A stretch of DNA of 17,399 nt, from positions 1 through 17,399 of the forward strand of contig JAIXMQ010000176.1 of the NCBI GenBank assembly GCA_025716855.1, read 5' to 3'. Origin of the DNA: Pilaira anomala (Eukaryota > Mucoromycota > Mucoromycetes > Mucorales > Mucoraceae). The translations under genes and the position numbers were made by a program. Positions 8,393 to 16,250 of the stretch are shown one piece after another (position 1 is the first letter of the stretch; each line of letters opens with the position of its first letter). The notes under the pieces were generated by a model. The model did not search any database and was not told where the DNA came from. It saw nothing but the letters and a program-made list of their open reading frames with translations.

Positions 8393-11300
8393 ATGATGAA
8401 TATGAATATGATAGATAATACTAATACTAATACTGAATTGAATTATTTAAATACTTCACTTAATACTCATAACGACAATAATCCTATTGTTAGCTCTGCT
8501 CCTCCTATTACTGACTCTTACTTACCGGCTTCCTCTCCTTCTACTGCTTTCCGTATTGGTACTTTGAACTGTCGTGGTTTACCCAAGACAGCTTCTCCAT
8601 CCACTCGAAAAAATTTCATTCATCACTTACGCATACATTCTCTTGATTTGCTTGCACTTCAAGAAACTCATGCTTCTACTACTATACTTCAAGACATGTT
8701 CCATACTCAGTTCCAAGCTTCTTCTAGTCTCTGGTCTACCCACTGTGGTTTGGTTTCATTTTCCTCTGATATTAATTTTTCTAACTCTTTCATTAGTCCC
8801 TGTGAACGAGTGATATCTACTACTGTATCACATACTTCTAACTTATTTGACCCCGTCACCGTTACAGTTGTTTATTTTCCTGCTTCTCGTACGGAACGCT
8901 TTCTTTTTTTAACTGACATACAACAAAAGTATCTTTCAACCTTCCCTGCCTCACCTTCTTGTACTGTGTTGTTGGGTGATTTTAATTATACTTACGGTAC
9001 TCCTCTTCATTCTAGTCGCTCCGACAAGCTCCTTTACCTTGGCTCTCATATATTGATAGTAATTTTATCGATGGTACCACCTCATCTGGTGAGTATTCTC
9101 CTATTACTTTTCATAGAGGGTCATCACAATCTTGTATTGACTATATCTTTGTTACTAATGATCTTCTTTCATCTGTCTCATATGATAAATGCTCGACGAC
9201 CTACATTCAACCTGCGTGGTCCGATCACTTTCTAGTATCTTGTCATCTGCGTCTCCAATCTCCTGTTTCCTCAAATAACTCTGCTACTGCTGTTGGTAAA
9301 GGTCTCTGGAGAGCTCATCCAAAACTTGCTAGTAATCCTGCTTTTAAAAAACGACTAAACCTAGCTCTAACCAAATGCGTACAATCTCTTGATTCTACTC
9401 TTGCCGCCGCTGAGAAATGGGAACTTCTAAAACACTGCACAGCTGATATATGTCGTTCTTTTTCTCGTCGACAAGCATTTAATCTCGTGAAAGCTGAAGA
9501 CCTCCTTCATAAAAAAAGGTCTGGTTTATCCAAACAACTGAATGCTAATCCCTCCTTACTACCAATATTGTCTCCTCAGCTACAAATTGTTGAACAACAA
9601 TTAGCTTCTCTACAGCAGTACCACGTGGAAACACTTGTACTGCGTTCTGGTATTCGTTGGCGTGAGTTTGGTGAACTATCTCCAGGTTATCTCAAACGGA
9701 CTGTCGCCTCTCGCACTATTCGTCACATAATTCCTCCCTTGATTAATCCGACTACTCAAACTGCTTGTACCTCCAAACAGGAAATGCTTGATACTGCTTC
9801 GTCTTTTTATCACGACCTATATTCACCAGAGGATGTTGATCCAGTTGCCATTAGTAGGTTGTTATCTTTTCTGCCTGAATCTTTAAGATTATCTCCTTCT
9901 GTCTCTGAATCTCTCCTTGATCCGATTACCTTTGAAAACTTGCGCCTTGCTTTCTCTCGCGCTCCTAAAAAATCTTCACCAGGCATGGATGGTCTGCCCT
10001 ATGCTATTATTCGACTAATCGTTATACATCCTGATTGTCGTGAAATTGCTTTGGCTACCTTCAATAACGCCCTAACACTTGCTGATATTCCTCCGTCTTG
10101 GTTGCAATCATGTGTTACTCTTTTGGCAAAAAAAGGTCAGCTAGACTCCCTAAAGAATTGGCGCCCTATTTCTCTGATCAATACGGATGCCAAGGTTTTT
10201 ACTCGAATTCTTAGTTCTCGTCTCATCAATTCAGCCGATGATCTAATCAACCCCTTTCAGACTGGCTTTGTCCGTGGTCGATTTATTGCTGATAACGGTC
10301 TGCTTATGAAACTTATTATGGAACATTCCAAGCTATCAAATTCTTCAAGTATTGGCTTACTATTAGATCAAGAAAAAGCGTATGATCGGGTTCATCCCAT
10401 ATATCTTCGTGCTGTTCTTGTTCGATTTGGTTATCCTATTCCGCTTATTGATTGTATTCAAACCCTCTTCTTTGGTACCCACCTTCACATCAATGTGAAT
10501 GGTTTTTTGACAGATAGTATTCATCAACGTCGTGGTCTCAAACAAGGTGATCCTCTTAGCCCTATCTTATTCAATTTAGCTTTCGAGCCTCTCTTGCGCA
10601 GTCTCCAACAAGATTCCCTACTGACAGGCTACACCTTACCTAGGTCAATTTCTGGTCCTACTTTCGCTGAGTCTTCTGTGGCTCCTGTCAAATTATTGGC
10701 ATACGCTGATGATGTTCTCTGCTTTATTAACTCACCAGCTGAATTGGCTCGTCTACAAGACCACCTAACCTTGTATTCGCAAGCGTCTAATGCTCGTATC
10801 AATTACAATAAAACCGAAGTTATCTCCCTCTCTGGTTCATCCACTATATATGACTCTTGTTGGCGTACAGCGTTGATATCTCATGGTATTTCTGCTTGGC
10901 ATGATCGTCGTTCTCCTACACCAGTTATTATCTGGGCTTCCCCTTTATACTACTACTTCTCAACGTGATTCTTCCTTGAAAAGCTTCTAACAACTATTAA
11001 GACTTCTTGTGATATTCATCGTCAACGATCTCTATCTGTTCGAGGTAGATCTACTATTCTTAATTCGTTGATTCTCAGCAAACTTTGGCATGTTCTCCGT
11101 ATTATTTCGGTCCCCTCTACCTTTTTCAGTTCATTGCAATCTATCATATCTGGTTTTGTTAACTTTCGGATTTTTCCAAAAATTAGTTTTACTACTGCCT
11201 GCTTACCTAGAAATGAAGGCGGTTTAGGCCTCCTTAATCCTAAGTTACAACAGGCTGCTCTTCAATTACGCTGGCTACTTCCTATTTTGGAGACTCCAAC

Positions 11301-12528
11301 TTTTGAACTCGAATCTGACTGTACTATCAATAGCTCTATTGTTCTTTCAAGAATGGTCTGCTTTCTATACTCTCAAGTCGAGCTTATTTTGGATGGACCC
11401 AGGTATCCTTCTTCCCCCATTCGATTAGATCATAGATTCTTCTTTCTATTTCCTCTTCGTCGCCCTCCTCCACTACGTCACTTTAACAGCTCATTGTCAT
11501 TGTTGTTTCGCACTATCGATATGATGCCGAAATGGCATACCAATGTTGTTGTTACTGCCGCTACTTGTCTGGAAATCCCTCTATCTTCTCTGGTTCTTTC
11601 TCCCGGAGACCTAGGCCGATCTACAGCCTCCCTACTCGGCAACCAGGCTTACACTTTCAACACCGATCAAGATCACTGTCTTCGCCCACGAATTCGTTCT
11701 GAATTTCTCCATCACCCAAGACTCACAAAAGCTTTTCTTACTAAAGTATCTACAAATGAAATTACATTAGCTCCTTTCTTTGTGCGTTCTTTTATTCCGG
11801 CTATGTTTGCAAACCTTGGTAATCATCCTTTTCCTCAAGTCGTCCATCATACTATTGTTGATATTGATCCACTTCTTAAAGATCTTCACCTACTACCATC
11901 TGTTCTTACAGGTCATCGTCCTCTCACCACAAAGAATTTCCGTAGACTTTGTTCCCCTCCGGTTCCTCAGCCCTCTTCACTTCCACCACCTTTTTCACCG
12001 AATCTCAAATTTCCTTGGTTTCAATTTTGGCAACTCCCACTATCTCATTCATGCAGGAATATTTGGTTCCGTCTGATTCATAAGAAATTTCCTCACAAGT
12101 CTCTTTTAAATCATTTTATGCCGATACATTTCCCTACTTCAGCATGTCCCATTTGTTCCTCTCCAGTTGAATCGTTCGATCACTTCGTTTTTACATGTCC
12201 TCCCAAACTTCAAACCTGGACTCACATGTGGCGAACATATGTTGACCCTACCGCCTCGGATGTTCCGCTGGATACTTTGAAACTTGTTATCCATACTCTT
12301 CAACCGCCTATTTCATCTGTCAATCTTGGTATCTCTCCTATCTCCGCTATTGCTGCTACTTTGGAAGCTATTTGGTCTTCTCATTGGGCAACTGTCTTCA
12401 ATGACACTCTATTCACTTCCACTGCTGTTATTTCTCTCCTCAATTCTAAAGCACACCAAGCACGCCAAGAGTCTTTCCTATCTAAAGGTATTCCCCATGC
12501 TCCTCTCCCACATATCGCGGTAGATTAG
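8393..12528 (+). pseudogene. LINE ORF2: APE endonuclease plus reverse transcriptase, frame-damaged
   Basis: The first ATG is at 8393; an Asn/Thr-rich leader precedes the endonuclease. Endonuclease motifs: L-N-C-R-G (8564), Q-E-T-H (8660), G-D-F-N (8975), then, in the -1 frame, I-D-Y-I-F and W-S-D-H (SDH at 9220-9228). The frame change lies in 9016-9045. Reverse transcriptase motifs follow in that frame: S-P-G-M-D-G, N-W-R-P-I-S-L-I-N, Q-T-G-F-V-R-G-R, L-L-L-D-Q-E-K-A-Y-D-R, G-L-K-Q-G-D-P-L-S-P and Y-A-D-D (10702-10713). A TGA at 10966 ends it, but single missing bases near 10929, 10943 and 10971 would restore the L-G-F-P-L motif and lead straight into the open 3' part. That part ends with a zf-RVT-like motif, CPIC...H...C (12145-12198). 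No RNase H is visible. Repaired length would be about 1,379 aa. The enzyme would nick target DNA and prime reverse transcription there; this copy is probably inactive unless the breaks are sequencing errors. Confidence 0.88.
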
Positions 12529-12564
12529 TTGTATTTCTGCCACTTTCTGCTGTTATTCTCATTT

Positions 12565-12570
<6 letters not shown>

Positions 12571-12610
<40 letters not shown>
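12571..12610 (+). repeat. A40 run, LINE poly(A) tail
   Basis: Forty consecutive A residues begin 42 nt after the ORF2 stop. This is the expected 3' tail of an L1-like element, but it is followed by about 97 bp of ordinary sequence before the next A run, so it is not the physical end of the insertion. Confidence 0.85.
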
Positions 12611-12612
<2 letters not shown>

Positions 12613-12715
12613 CACCATACTTTAAAACTTAAAAACCCCAAAAACACTGTTGTGACTATTAATTTATTTTCACTAATAAAACCCAGAGACTCAGTCTCCA
12701 TATAAACAAAAAAAA
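12611..12715 (+). other. Probable 3'-transduced flank with second poly(A) tail
   Basis: This segment lies between A40 and the right copy of the 15-bp target duplication. It contains AATAAA (12675-12680), ends in A8 (12708-12715), and includes the near-palindrome GAGACTCAGTCTC. The arrangement fits readthrough of the LINE's own weak 3' end into the flank of its source locus and use of the next polyadenylation signal. Alternatively it is a normal part of this LINE family's 3' UTR. Confidence 0.45.
12675..12680 (+). terminator. AATAAA polyadenylation signal
   Basis: AATAAA lies 27 nt before the A8 run at 12708-12715, the spacing expected for cleavage and polyadenylation. No AATAAA precedes the A40 run in the short 3' UTR. 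Confidence 0.5.
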
Positions 12716-12730
12716 TCTATTATCTATTCT
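12716..12730 (+). repeat. Candidate target-site duplication of the LINE, right copy
   Basis: Identical 15-mer to 6814-6828, placed immediately after an A8 tail. Confidence 0.5.
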
Positions 12731-13272
12731 ATATCACAACATAAGATATGTGCTCGTATGATATGCGCATATTGATTGAGTTGAATTTATAAATCATGCA
12801 AATTGGTTAAGTTGAACTTAGAAATTATAAACTTTTCAGGAACGTCCCAAATAAAGGTTTTTGTGTCGTTGAATGTGTCAATTATGGAATTGAGTTCCAA
12901 CAATGCTCGATTTTTTTTTCACTTGTACATAGAACTCATAATTACTGCAATGGGGTATAAAAAAAATGGCCTCATCTTTTGCTAAACTTTAAACCCCGGT
13001 GTAACATAACCCTACAATATTATTGGCTAAACGTGCTCCAATATTGATTTCGGAATCCGAAAATAGGCAGACAAATTTCTGCCTGCCCTGCTATTAAGTC
13101 GATATTTCATGAGTGTAATCTGAAAAAAAAATATAGCAAAAGTAAATCTTTTTATCCATAGATCTCTTTTAAATGCTTTATTTAATAGATATATATGTAT
13201 TCCGGTCGATTAAATTAATTTTTTTAGTAGGAAATTTCCAATTTTATAAAAAAAATTTCGTAGGGCTAAAAC
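12731..13272. other. Right arm of the DNA transposon
   Basis: This non-coding arm lies between the LINE and the right inverted repeat. It holds one 15-bp minisatellite unit (12751-12765), two degenerate 26-bp direct repeats starting TTGATTGAG and TTGGTTAAG (12772 and 12803, about 21/26 matches), the palindrome TTCGGAATCCGAA (13049-13061), and a hairpin with arms AGGCAGA/TCTGCCT (13065-13071 and 13078-13084). Such subterminal repeats are plausible transposase-binding sites. A 60-codon open frame at 12803-12985 has no recognisable features. Confidence 0.6.
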
Positions 13273-13298
13273 TTTTCGATTTAAGAATAGATGCACTG
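13273..13298 (-). repeat. Right terminal inverted repeat (26 bp)
   Basis: It is the exact reverse complement of 3747-3772 and ends GATGCACTG immediately before TA at 13299-13300. Confidence 0.9.
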
Positions 13299-13299
13299 T

Positions 13300-13425
13300 A
13301 GTACTTTCGAATTTGACTCTTTGGTCTATGGCAAATATGTAATACTGGATCCTAGTAATAATAGACCTTTGCAAGTTATATTGTCATATCAAGGAATGTT
13401 TAATATTTCTCTGTTACTTTTCTAA
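13300..13425 (+). other. Possible interrupted exon beside the transposon
   Basis: The frame AGT-ACT-TTC... is open for 41 codons from the TA duplication to TAA at 13423-13425. It reads protein-like (Y-G-K-Y-V-I-L-D-P-S-N-N-R-P-L), but I cannot assign it. With the element removed, this frame joins in phase with an open frame across the putative 60-bp intron at 3684-3743. This is consistent with insertion into a gene, but a chance open frame is possible. Confidence 0.2.
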
Positions 13426-13960
13426 ACTTTTTTTTTATATTTGTTATTATTATCTATAACGCTCATTTACATGTATATAAAATGAATAAATTGTTCAATT
13501 TGTTCACATTATAATTCTTAATCTGTCTCTATAAACCATATTATTTTATTATTATGGACGCATTCAAATATTCGCTTTTTTTTTTTTTTTTTTTGTATCA
13601 TATTTTGATTCGTTTTAAAGTTCAAACAATACCATATTTTGTATATTTATGGCCGTTATACGGTCTTTATTTCACTGAAGACAATAGTTTGTTTACGCTC
13701 TTTAGAATATATTTTACCGTCATTAGGTTATTTTACACTCTCTTTAGTAAATATAATTCGGCTCTTATCATAATTATTACGGTACTTAGTGAATAATATT
13801 CTGAATTATTAAGAGTAAAAAAAGCCGTCGTCAGTAATCATATTACTGAAATTACTAGTATTTTTTTTTTCTATCCTTATAATTTTAATTACTGAAATTT
13901 TAAGTATCTTTATTTCTACTTTTAGTATTTTAAATACTGAAAAATTCAGTGATTAAATTT
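13426..13960. other. AT-rich non-coding stretch
   Basis: Very T-rich sequence with an 18-T run near 13577. The 80-codon open frame starting at 13554 is low-complexity (Phe/Ile/Leu/Tyr rich) and has no recognisable domain. Several ACTGAA/TTCAGT words occur from about 13826 on. Confidence 0.6.
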
Positions 13961-14039
13961 CTATCTTCAGGGTACATTGTAACTCATATATACTAAATTT
14001 TAGCTGTAAATTTTCAGTGTATATGTACACTGAAGATAG
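13961..14039. repeat. Short inverted-repeat structure (MITE-like)
   Basis: CTATCTTCAGGGTACAT (13961-13977) is repeated inverted at 14023-14039 with one mismatch across a 45-bp spacer. The right arm also contains the palindrome TTCAGTGTA/TACACTGAA with a 4-bp spacer (14013-14034). No obvious target duplication flanks it, so a mobile nature is unproven. Confidence 0.6.
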
Positions 14040-14058
14040 TATTTTATTTTCTTCTAGT

Positions 14059-14325
14059 GGCCATAGTGTGTATTGGGGTGGGGCAAAACACGAAGCTCGT
14101 CTTCATTGTGATTATACCTTTAAATCACTTGAAGCTAAAATACCGGACTTCTTAGATAAGGCAGGTGAAATAAAGAAGTTTCGCTGATACTTTCAAAGAT
14201 GTATGAACTATATTGAAGCATATAGCCAATTTCCGGACGGGCGTGAAATCGTAGGTAATGTTTATAGATTTATTTCTAAAAGCTATCTCTCTCACAGGAA
14301 AGTGGCTTTTATAGAAAATTTTTAA
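14059..14325 (+). pseudogene. Relic of a DDE transposase C-terminus
   Basis: One frame reads 88 codons to TAA at 14323-14325 with a single in-frame TGA (14185-14187). It starts G-H-S-V-Y-W-G-G-A-K and includes A-R-L-H-C-D-Y-T-F-K-S-L-E and Y-I-E-A-Y. This matches the region just after the catalytic E of the transposase at 3932-6257 (W-G-A-A-K, A-R-Q-N-C-N-Y-N-F-K-S-L-E), with enough differences to be a separate lineage. The TGA stands where the family has a basic residue, consistent with CGA to TGA. TTTTCTTCTAG just upstream could be a splice acceptor, so this may be a last exon. The catalytic part is missing. Confidence 0.65.
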
Positions 14326-14399
14326 CTTGTAAAAAAAAATCCATTTTTAGAGGATAAAAAAAAAATAATAAAAAAAATTTAAACATATTGCTCCATGTA
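14326..14399. other. A-rich spacer with TA target site
   Basis: Mostly A runs between the relic and the Tc1-like element. TA at 14398-14399 is the left copy of that element's target duplication. Confidence 0.6.
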
Positions 14400-14436
14400 C
14401 AATGAGGCACGAAAAGTTTTACATGTTAAAACTCCG
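14400..14436 (+). repeat. Left 37-bp terminal inverted repeat, Tc1-like element
   Basis: Starts CAATGAGGCACGAAAAG and ends AAAACTCCG; exact reverse complement of 15690-15726. Confidence 0.93.
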
Positions 14437-14522
14437 GATTTGAAGGGTTTCATGCAACATGTTGATGTTTAAACCTTTGTAGCTCTATATTCTTCTTTAT
14501 AATTTTTATTTTTATTTAATAA

Positions 14523-15530
14523 ATGCTTCGCTTAACAACTGAAAAGAAAGCTATGATTGTTGAACGCGCTAGAGGAAACGTGACACAGGCGGAAGTCGCA
14601 AACGATTTCGGTGTTGATCCTTCTACTGTCAGTAGACTTATCAAAGGATTTGAGGAAAGAGGAACAGTAGAAAGTAAGAAGAGTTCCGGAAGACCTAAGA
14701 GCTTGACAGATAGTGACAGACGCTTCTTAAGAAGACATGTGAAAAGAAACAGAAGCGCAACTCAAGACTCTATTATTAAGGAAATGCCTTTTAAAATGAG
14801 CAAATGGTTACTTCGACATGAGCTTAAGGCAATGAACATTAGAAAAAGAATGAGAACAAAAAAGCCATATCTTGAGAATAGGCATATTAAAGAGAGATTG
14901 AAGTTTGCTAAAGAGCACAAAAACTGGACTTTGGAGCAGTGGAGGGACATTATTTGGACTGATGAATCAAGCATCGAAATCGGTCGCGATATTGATCTGA
15001 AGAAAGTATGGAGGGAGCCTAAGGAGAAGTTTTTGAAGGAGTGTTTGATGCCTTCTTTTATGAGTGGAAGAACCAAAATAATGGTTTGGGGCGCCATTCG
15101 TGGTAGTGAGAAGTCTCGTTTGGTAGTTCTACCTAAAGGAAGGATCAGAAGCAGAGAATATGTTGACTTTGTATGCAAACCTGTCTTACTAGGTTTTTAC
15201 AATAGTAAACCAGGTGTCATACTTATGGAAGATAACGCTCCTATTCATACCAGTCGTGAGACAAATAAGTGGAGAGATGAAGCTGCTGTAAAGAAAATGA
15301 AATGGCCAGCAAGATCTCCGGATTTGAATCCAATTGAAAACATGTGGAATATACTGAAAAGGAAGTTTCATAGAGAATGGTACAATCATAGGTCTCATCG
15401 TTCGACACAAGTAATGATTGAGTATGCCTGGAGAAGTATATCTGTTGAATACGTCAATAAACTCATTGATAGTATGCCATCCCGCATGCAACAAGTGATT
15501 GATGCAAAGGGAGGCCCTATTAAATATTGA
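14523..15530 (+). CDS. Tc1-like DD34E transposase
   Basis: The 335-aa protein is of usual length for Tc1 transposases. Its N-terminus (about 1-60) is a helix-turn-helix: T-Q-A-E-V-A-N-D-F-G-V-D-P-S-T-V-S-R, followed by the G-R-P-K hook at 57-60. A second DNA-binding helix set lies at about 65-110. The catalytic triad is D147 (W-T-D-E-S), D237 (M-E-D-N-A-P-I-H) and E272 (N-P-I-E-N-M-W), with 34 residues between D237 and E272. V-W-G (188-190) and S-P-D-L-N-P are also typical. The enzyme would bind the inverted repeats, excise the element and insert it at TA. The gene starts 87 bp after the left repeat, has no intron, and no residue expected for catalysis is missing. The start at 14523 follows an AT-rich leader and is the first ATG in frame. 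Confidence 0.95.
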   Translation: MLRLTTEKKAMIVERARGNVTQAEVANDFGVDPSTVSRLIKGFEERGTVESKKSSGRPKSLTDSDRRFLRRHVKRNRSATQDSIIKEMPFKMSKWLLRHELKAMNIRKRMRTKKPYLENRHIKERLKFAKEHKNWTLEQWRDIIWTDESSIEIGRDIDLKKVWREPKEKFLKECLMPSFMSGRTKIMVWGAIRGSEKSRLVVLPKGRIRSREYVDFVCKPVLLGFYNSKPGVILMEDNAPIHTSRETNKWRDEAAVKKMKWPARSPDLNPIENMWNILKRKFHREWYNHRSHRSTQVMIEYAWRSISVEYVNKLIDSMPSRMQQVIDAKGGPIKY

Positions 15531-15689
15531 TGTAAAATAACCAAAATAATTTTTTTTAATTTTTTTCTTTTGGTGCGTTGACTATAAAATATGTCTATTT
15601 AATTATTTATGCAATGATAAGCTAAGTAGCTATGACTGTAAAGTATGAAAAGACTTCGAAAGTTTTTTTTTTGATCTAGACAAGCATAT
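15531..15689. other. 3' non-coding part of the Tc1-like element
   Basis: T-rich sequence between the transposase stop and the right inverted repeat. No AATAAA is seen; ACTATAAAATATG occurs near 15580 but is not a clear signal. Confidence 0.6.
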
Positions 15690-15726
15690 CGGAGTTTTAA
15701 CATGTAAAACTTTTCGTGCCTCATTG
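15690..15726 (-). repeat. Right 37-bp terminal inverted repeat, Tc1-like element
   Basis: Starts CGGAGTTTTAACATG and ends GTGCCTCATTG before TA at 15727-15728. Confidence 0.93.
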
Positions 15727-15771
15727 TACTTATGTCAGCAATTACAACTTGAGCATAATATTTTAACATTT

Positions 15772-15788
15772 ACATGTTAAGCCTCATT
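15772..15788 (-). repeat. Possible decayed Tc1-like inverted repeat
   Basis: ACATGTTAAGCCTCATT, read on the other strand, has AATGAGGC followed by ACATGT, both words of the element's 37-bp repeat but separated by 3 instead of 12 bases. TTTTAACA also occurs just upstream, as in the repeat. It could be the end of an older relative lost apart from this piece. Confidence 0.35.
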
Positions 15789-16240
15789 AGCTAAATCGAA
15801 ATTAGCCATATATTTTTTTTTTTAAAAAAAAGGACATGAGTAGTTGCCATTTCAAAGAAAATTATTTTGAAAAAAACGGAAAATTCTAGGTTTAAGTCCG
15901 ATGGCACATTACTATTTAATTCAATTGATATGACTGAAGGATGTGTATTTTTAAAGATAGTTTATGTTTATCCATATGAATATAATATCCAAGCGAATTA
16001 TATATGCTTGGAAGGAATTATTTATTCATCCATTGTAAATTTACGATAGTTTATTTAAGCATGCTCACTTTTATTGGCTATGATTTAGATCTACCATATT
16101 TATTATTGTGGATTCACCACAAGTTACACGTATGACCTGGTCAAGACGCGTTGTATTGCATAAAAGTTCAGAAAGGGTTTGTGATACCGGGATATTAATC
16201 ATTCGTGAGAAATCAAGGAGAATTAAATAATAATCACGGT
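15789..16240. other. Non-coding stretch
   Basis: No recognisable gene. A 60-codon open frame at 15867-16049 has no domain signal. CCAAGC/GCTTGG arms near 15990-16015 form a minor inverted repeat. Confidence 0.55.
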
Positions 16241-16250
16241 GAATAAAAAA

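Larger units (their letters stand above)
6829..12715 (+). mobile_element. L1-like LINE retrotransposon, nested
   Basis: Order: ORF1 with zinc knuckles, ORF2 with APE-type endonuclease, reverse transcriptase and C-terminal zinc motif, A40 (12571-12610), a 97-bp tail with AATAAA (12675-12680), then A8 (12708-12715). The exact 15-mer TCTATTATCTATTCT occurs directly before the element (6814-6828) and directly after A8 (12716-12730), as a target-site duplication should. Weak point: this leaves a single base before the ORF1 ATG, implying 5' truncation or a chance match. An alternative pair, a 20/21 match of the 15-bp minisatellite motif at 6405-6425 and 12745-12765, would set the element at 6426-12744. 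Family and nesting are firm; the exact 5' end is not. Confidence 0.75.
3747..13298 (-). mobile_element. 9.55-kb composite DNA transposon (TIR-flanked, with nested LINE)
   Basis: The two ends are 26-bp perfect inverted repeats, each flanked outside by TA (3745-3746 and 13299-13300), the target-site signature of the Tc1/mariner/IS630 superfamily. The outer ends start CAGTGCATC. Inside lies a matching DDE transposase gene on the minus strand, its stop codon about 185 bp from the left end. The plus-strand LINE at about 6829-12715 is an insertion 570 bp upstream of the transposase start. Removing it and one target copy leaves an element of about 3.65 kb. The transposase has a stop and a frameshift, so this copy is probably non-autonomous. 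Mobilisation by an intact relative would need the ends, which look perfect. Confidence 0.85.
14400..15726 (+). mobile_element. Intact Tc1-like element (1,327 bp)
   Basis: The element has perfect 37-bp terminal inverted repeats (14400-14436 and 15690-15726), starts CAATGAGGCACG, and is flanked by TA at 14398-14399 and 15727-15728. It carries one uninterrupted 335-aa transposase. Identical ends, the target duplication and an open reading frame together suggest a recent and perhaps still active insertion. Its sense strand is purine-rich, unlike the pyrimidine-rich LINE. Confidence 0.93.

Noticed and set aside
8574..8813. 79-codon plus-strand frame inside ORF2
   Set aside because: It overlaps the endonuclease motifs read in the ORF2 frame and shows only Leu/Ile-rich shadow composition.
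11780..12523. Two plus-strand frames of 98 and 79 codons
   Set aside because: They overlap the ORF2 3' part that carries the CPIC...H...C zinc motif; they are frame shadows.
12803..12985. 60-codon open frame in the right arm of the DNA transposon
   Set aside because: Near the length expected by chance, without conserved residues, and it overlaps degenerate direct repeats.
12966..13018. AACCCCGG...AACCCTAC motifs resembling telomere repeats
   Set aside because: Only isolated copies of CCCTA-like words, no tandem array.
13554..13796. 80-codon open frame rich in Phe, Ile, Leu and Tyr
   Set aside because: It arises from T-rich DNA including an 18-T run; the hydrophobic composition is a base-composition effect, not evidence for a membrane protein.
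14762..15494. Two minus-strand frames of 138 and 101 codons
   Set aside because: They are antisense to the intact Tc1-like transposase.
15795..15905. Similarity to the left subterminal region of the 9.55-kb element (TAAATCGAAA, AAAAAACGGA, TTTAAGTCCG)
   Set aside because: The shared words are short and their spacing differs by about 60 bp; their orientation does not fit the end expected for the relic at 14059, so I do not call it a terminus.
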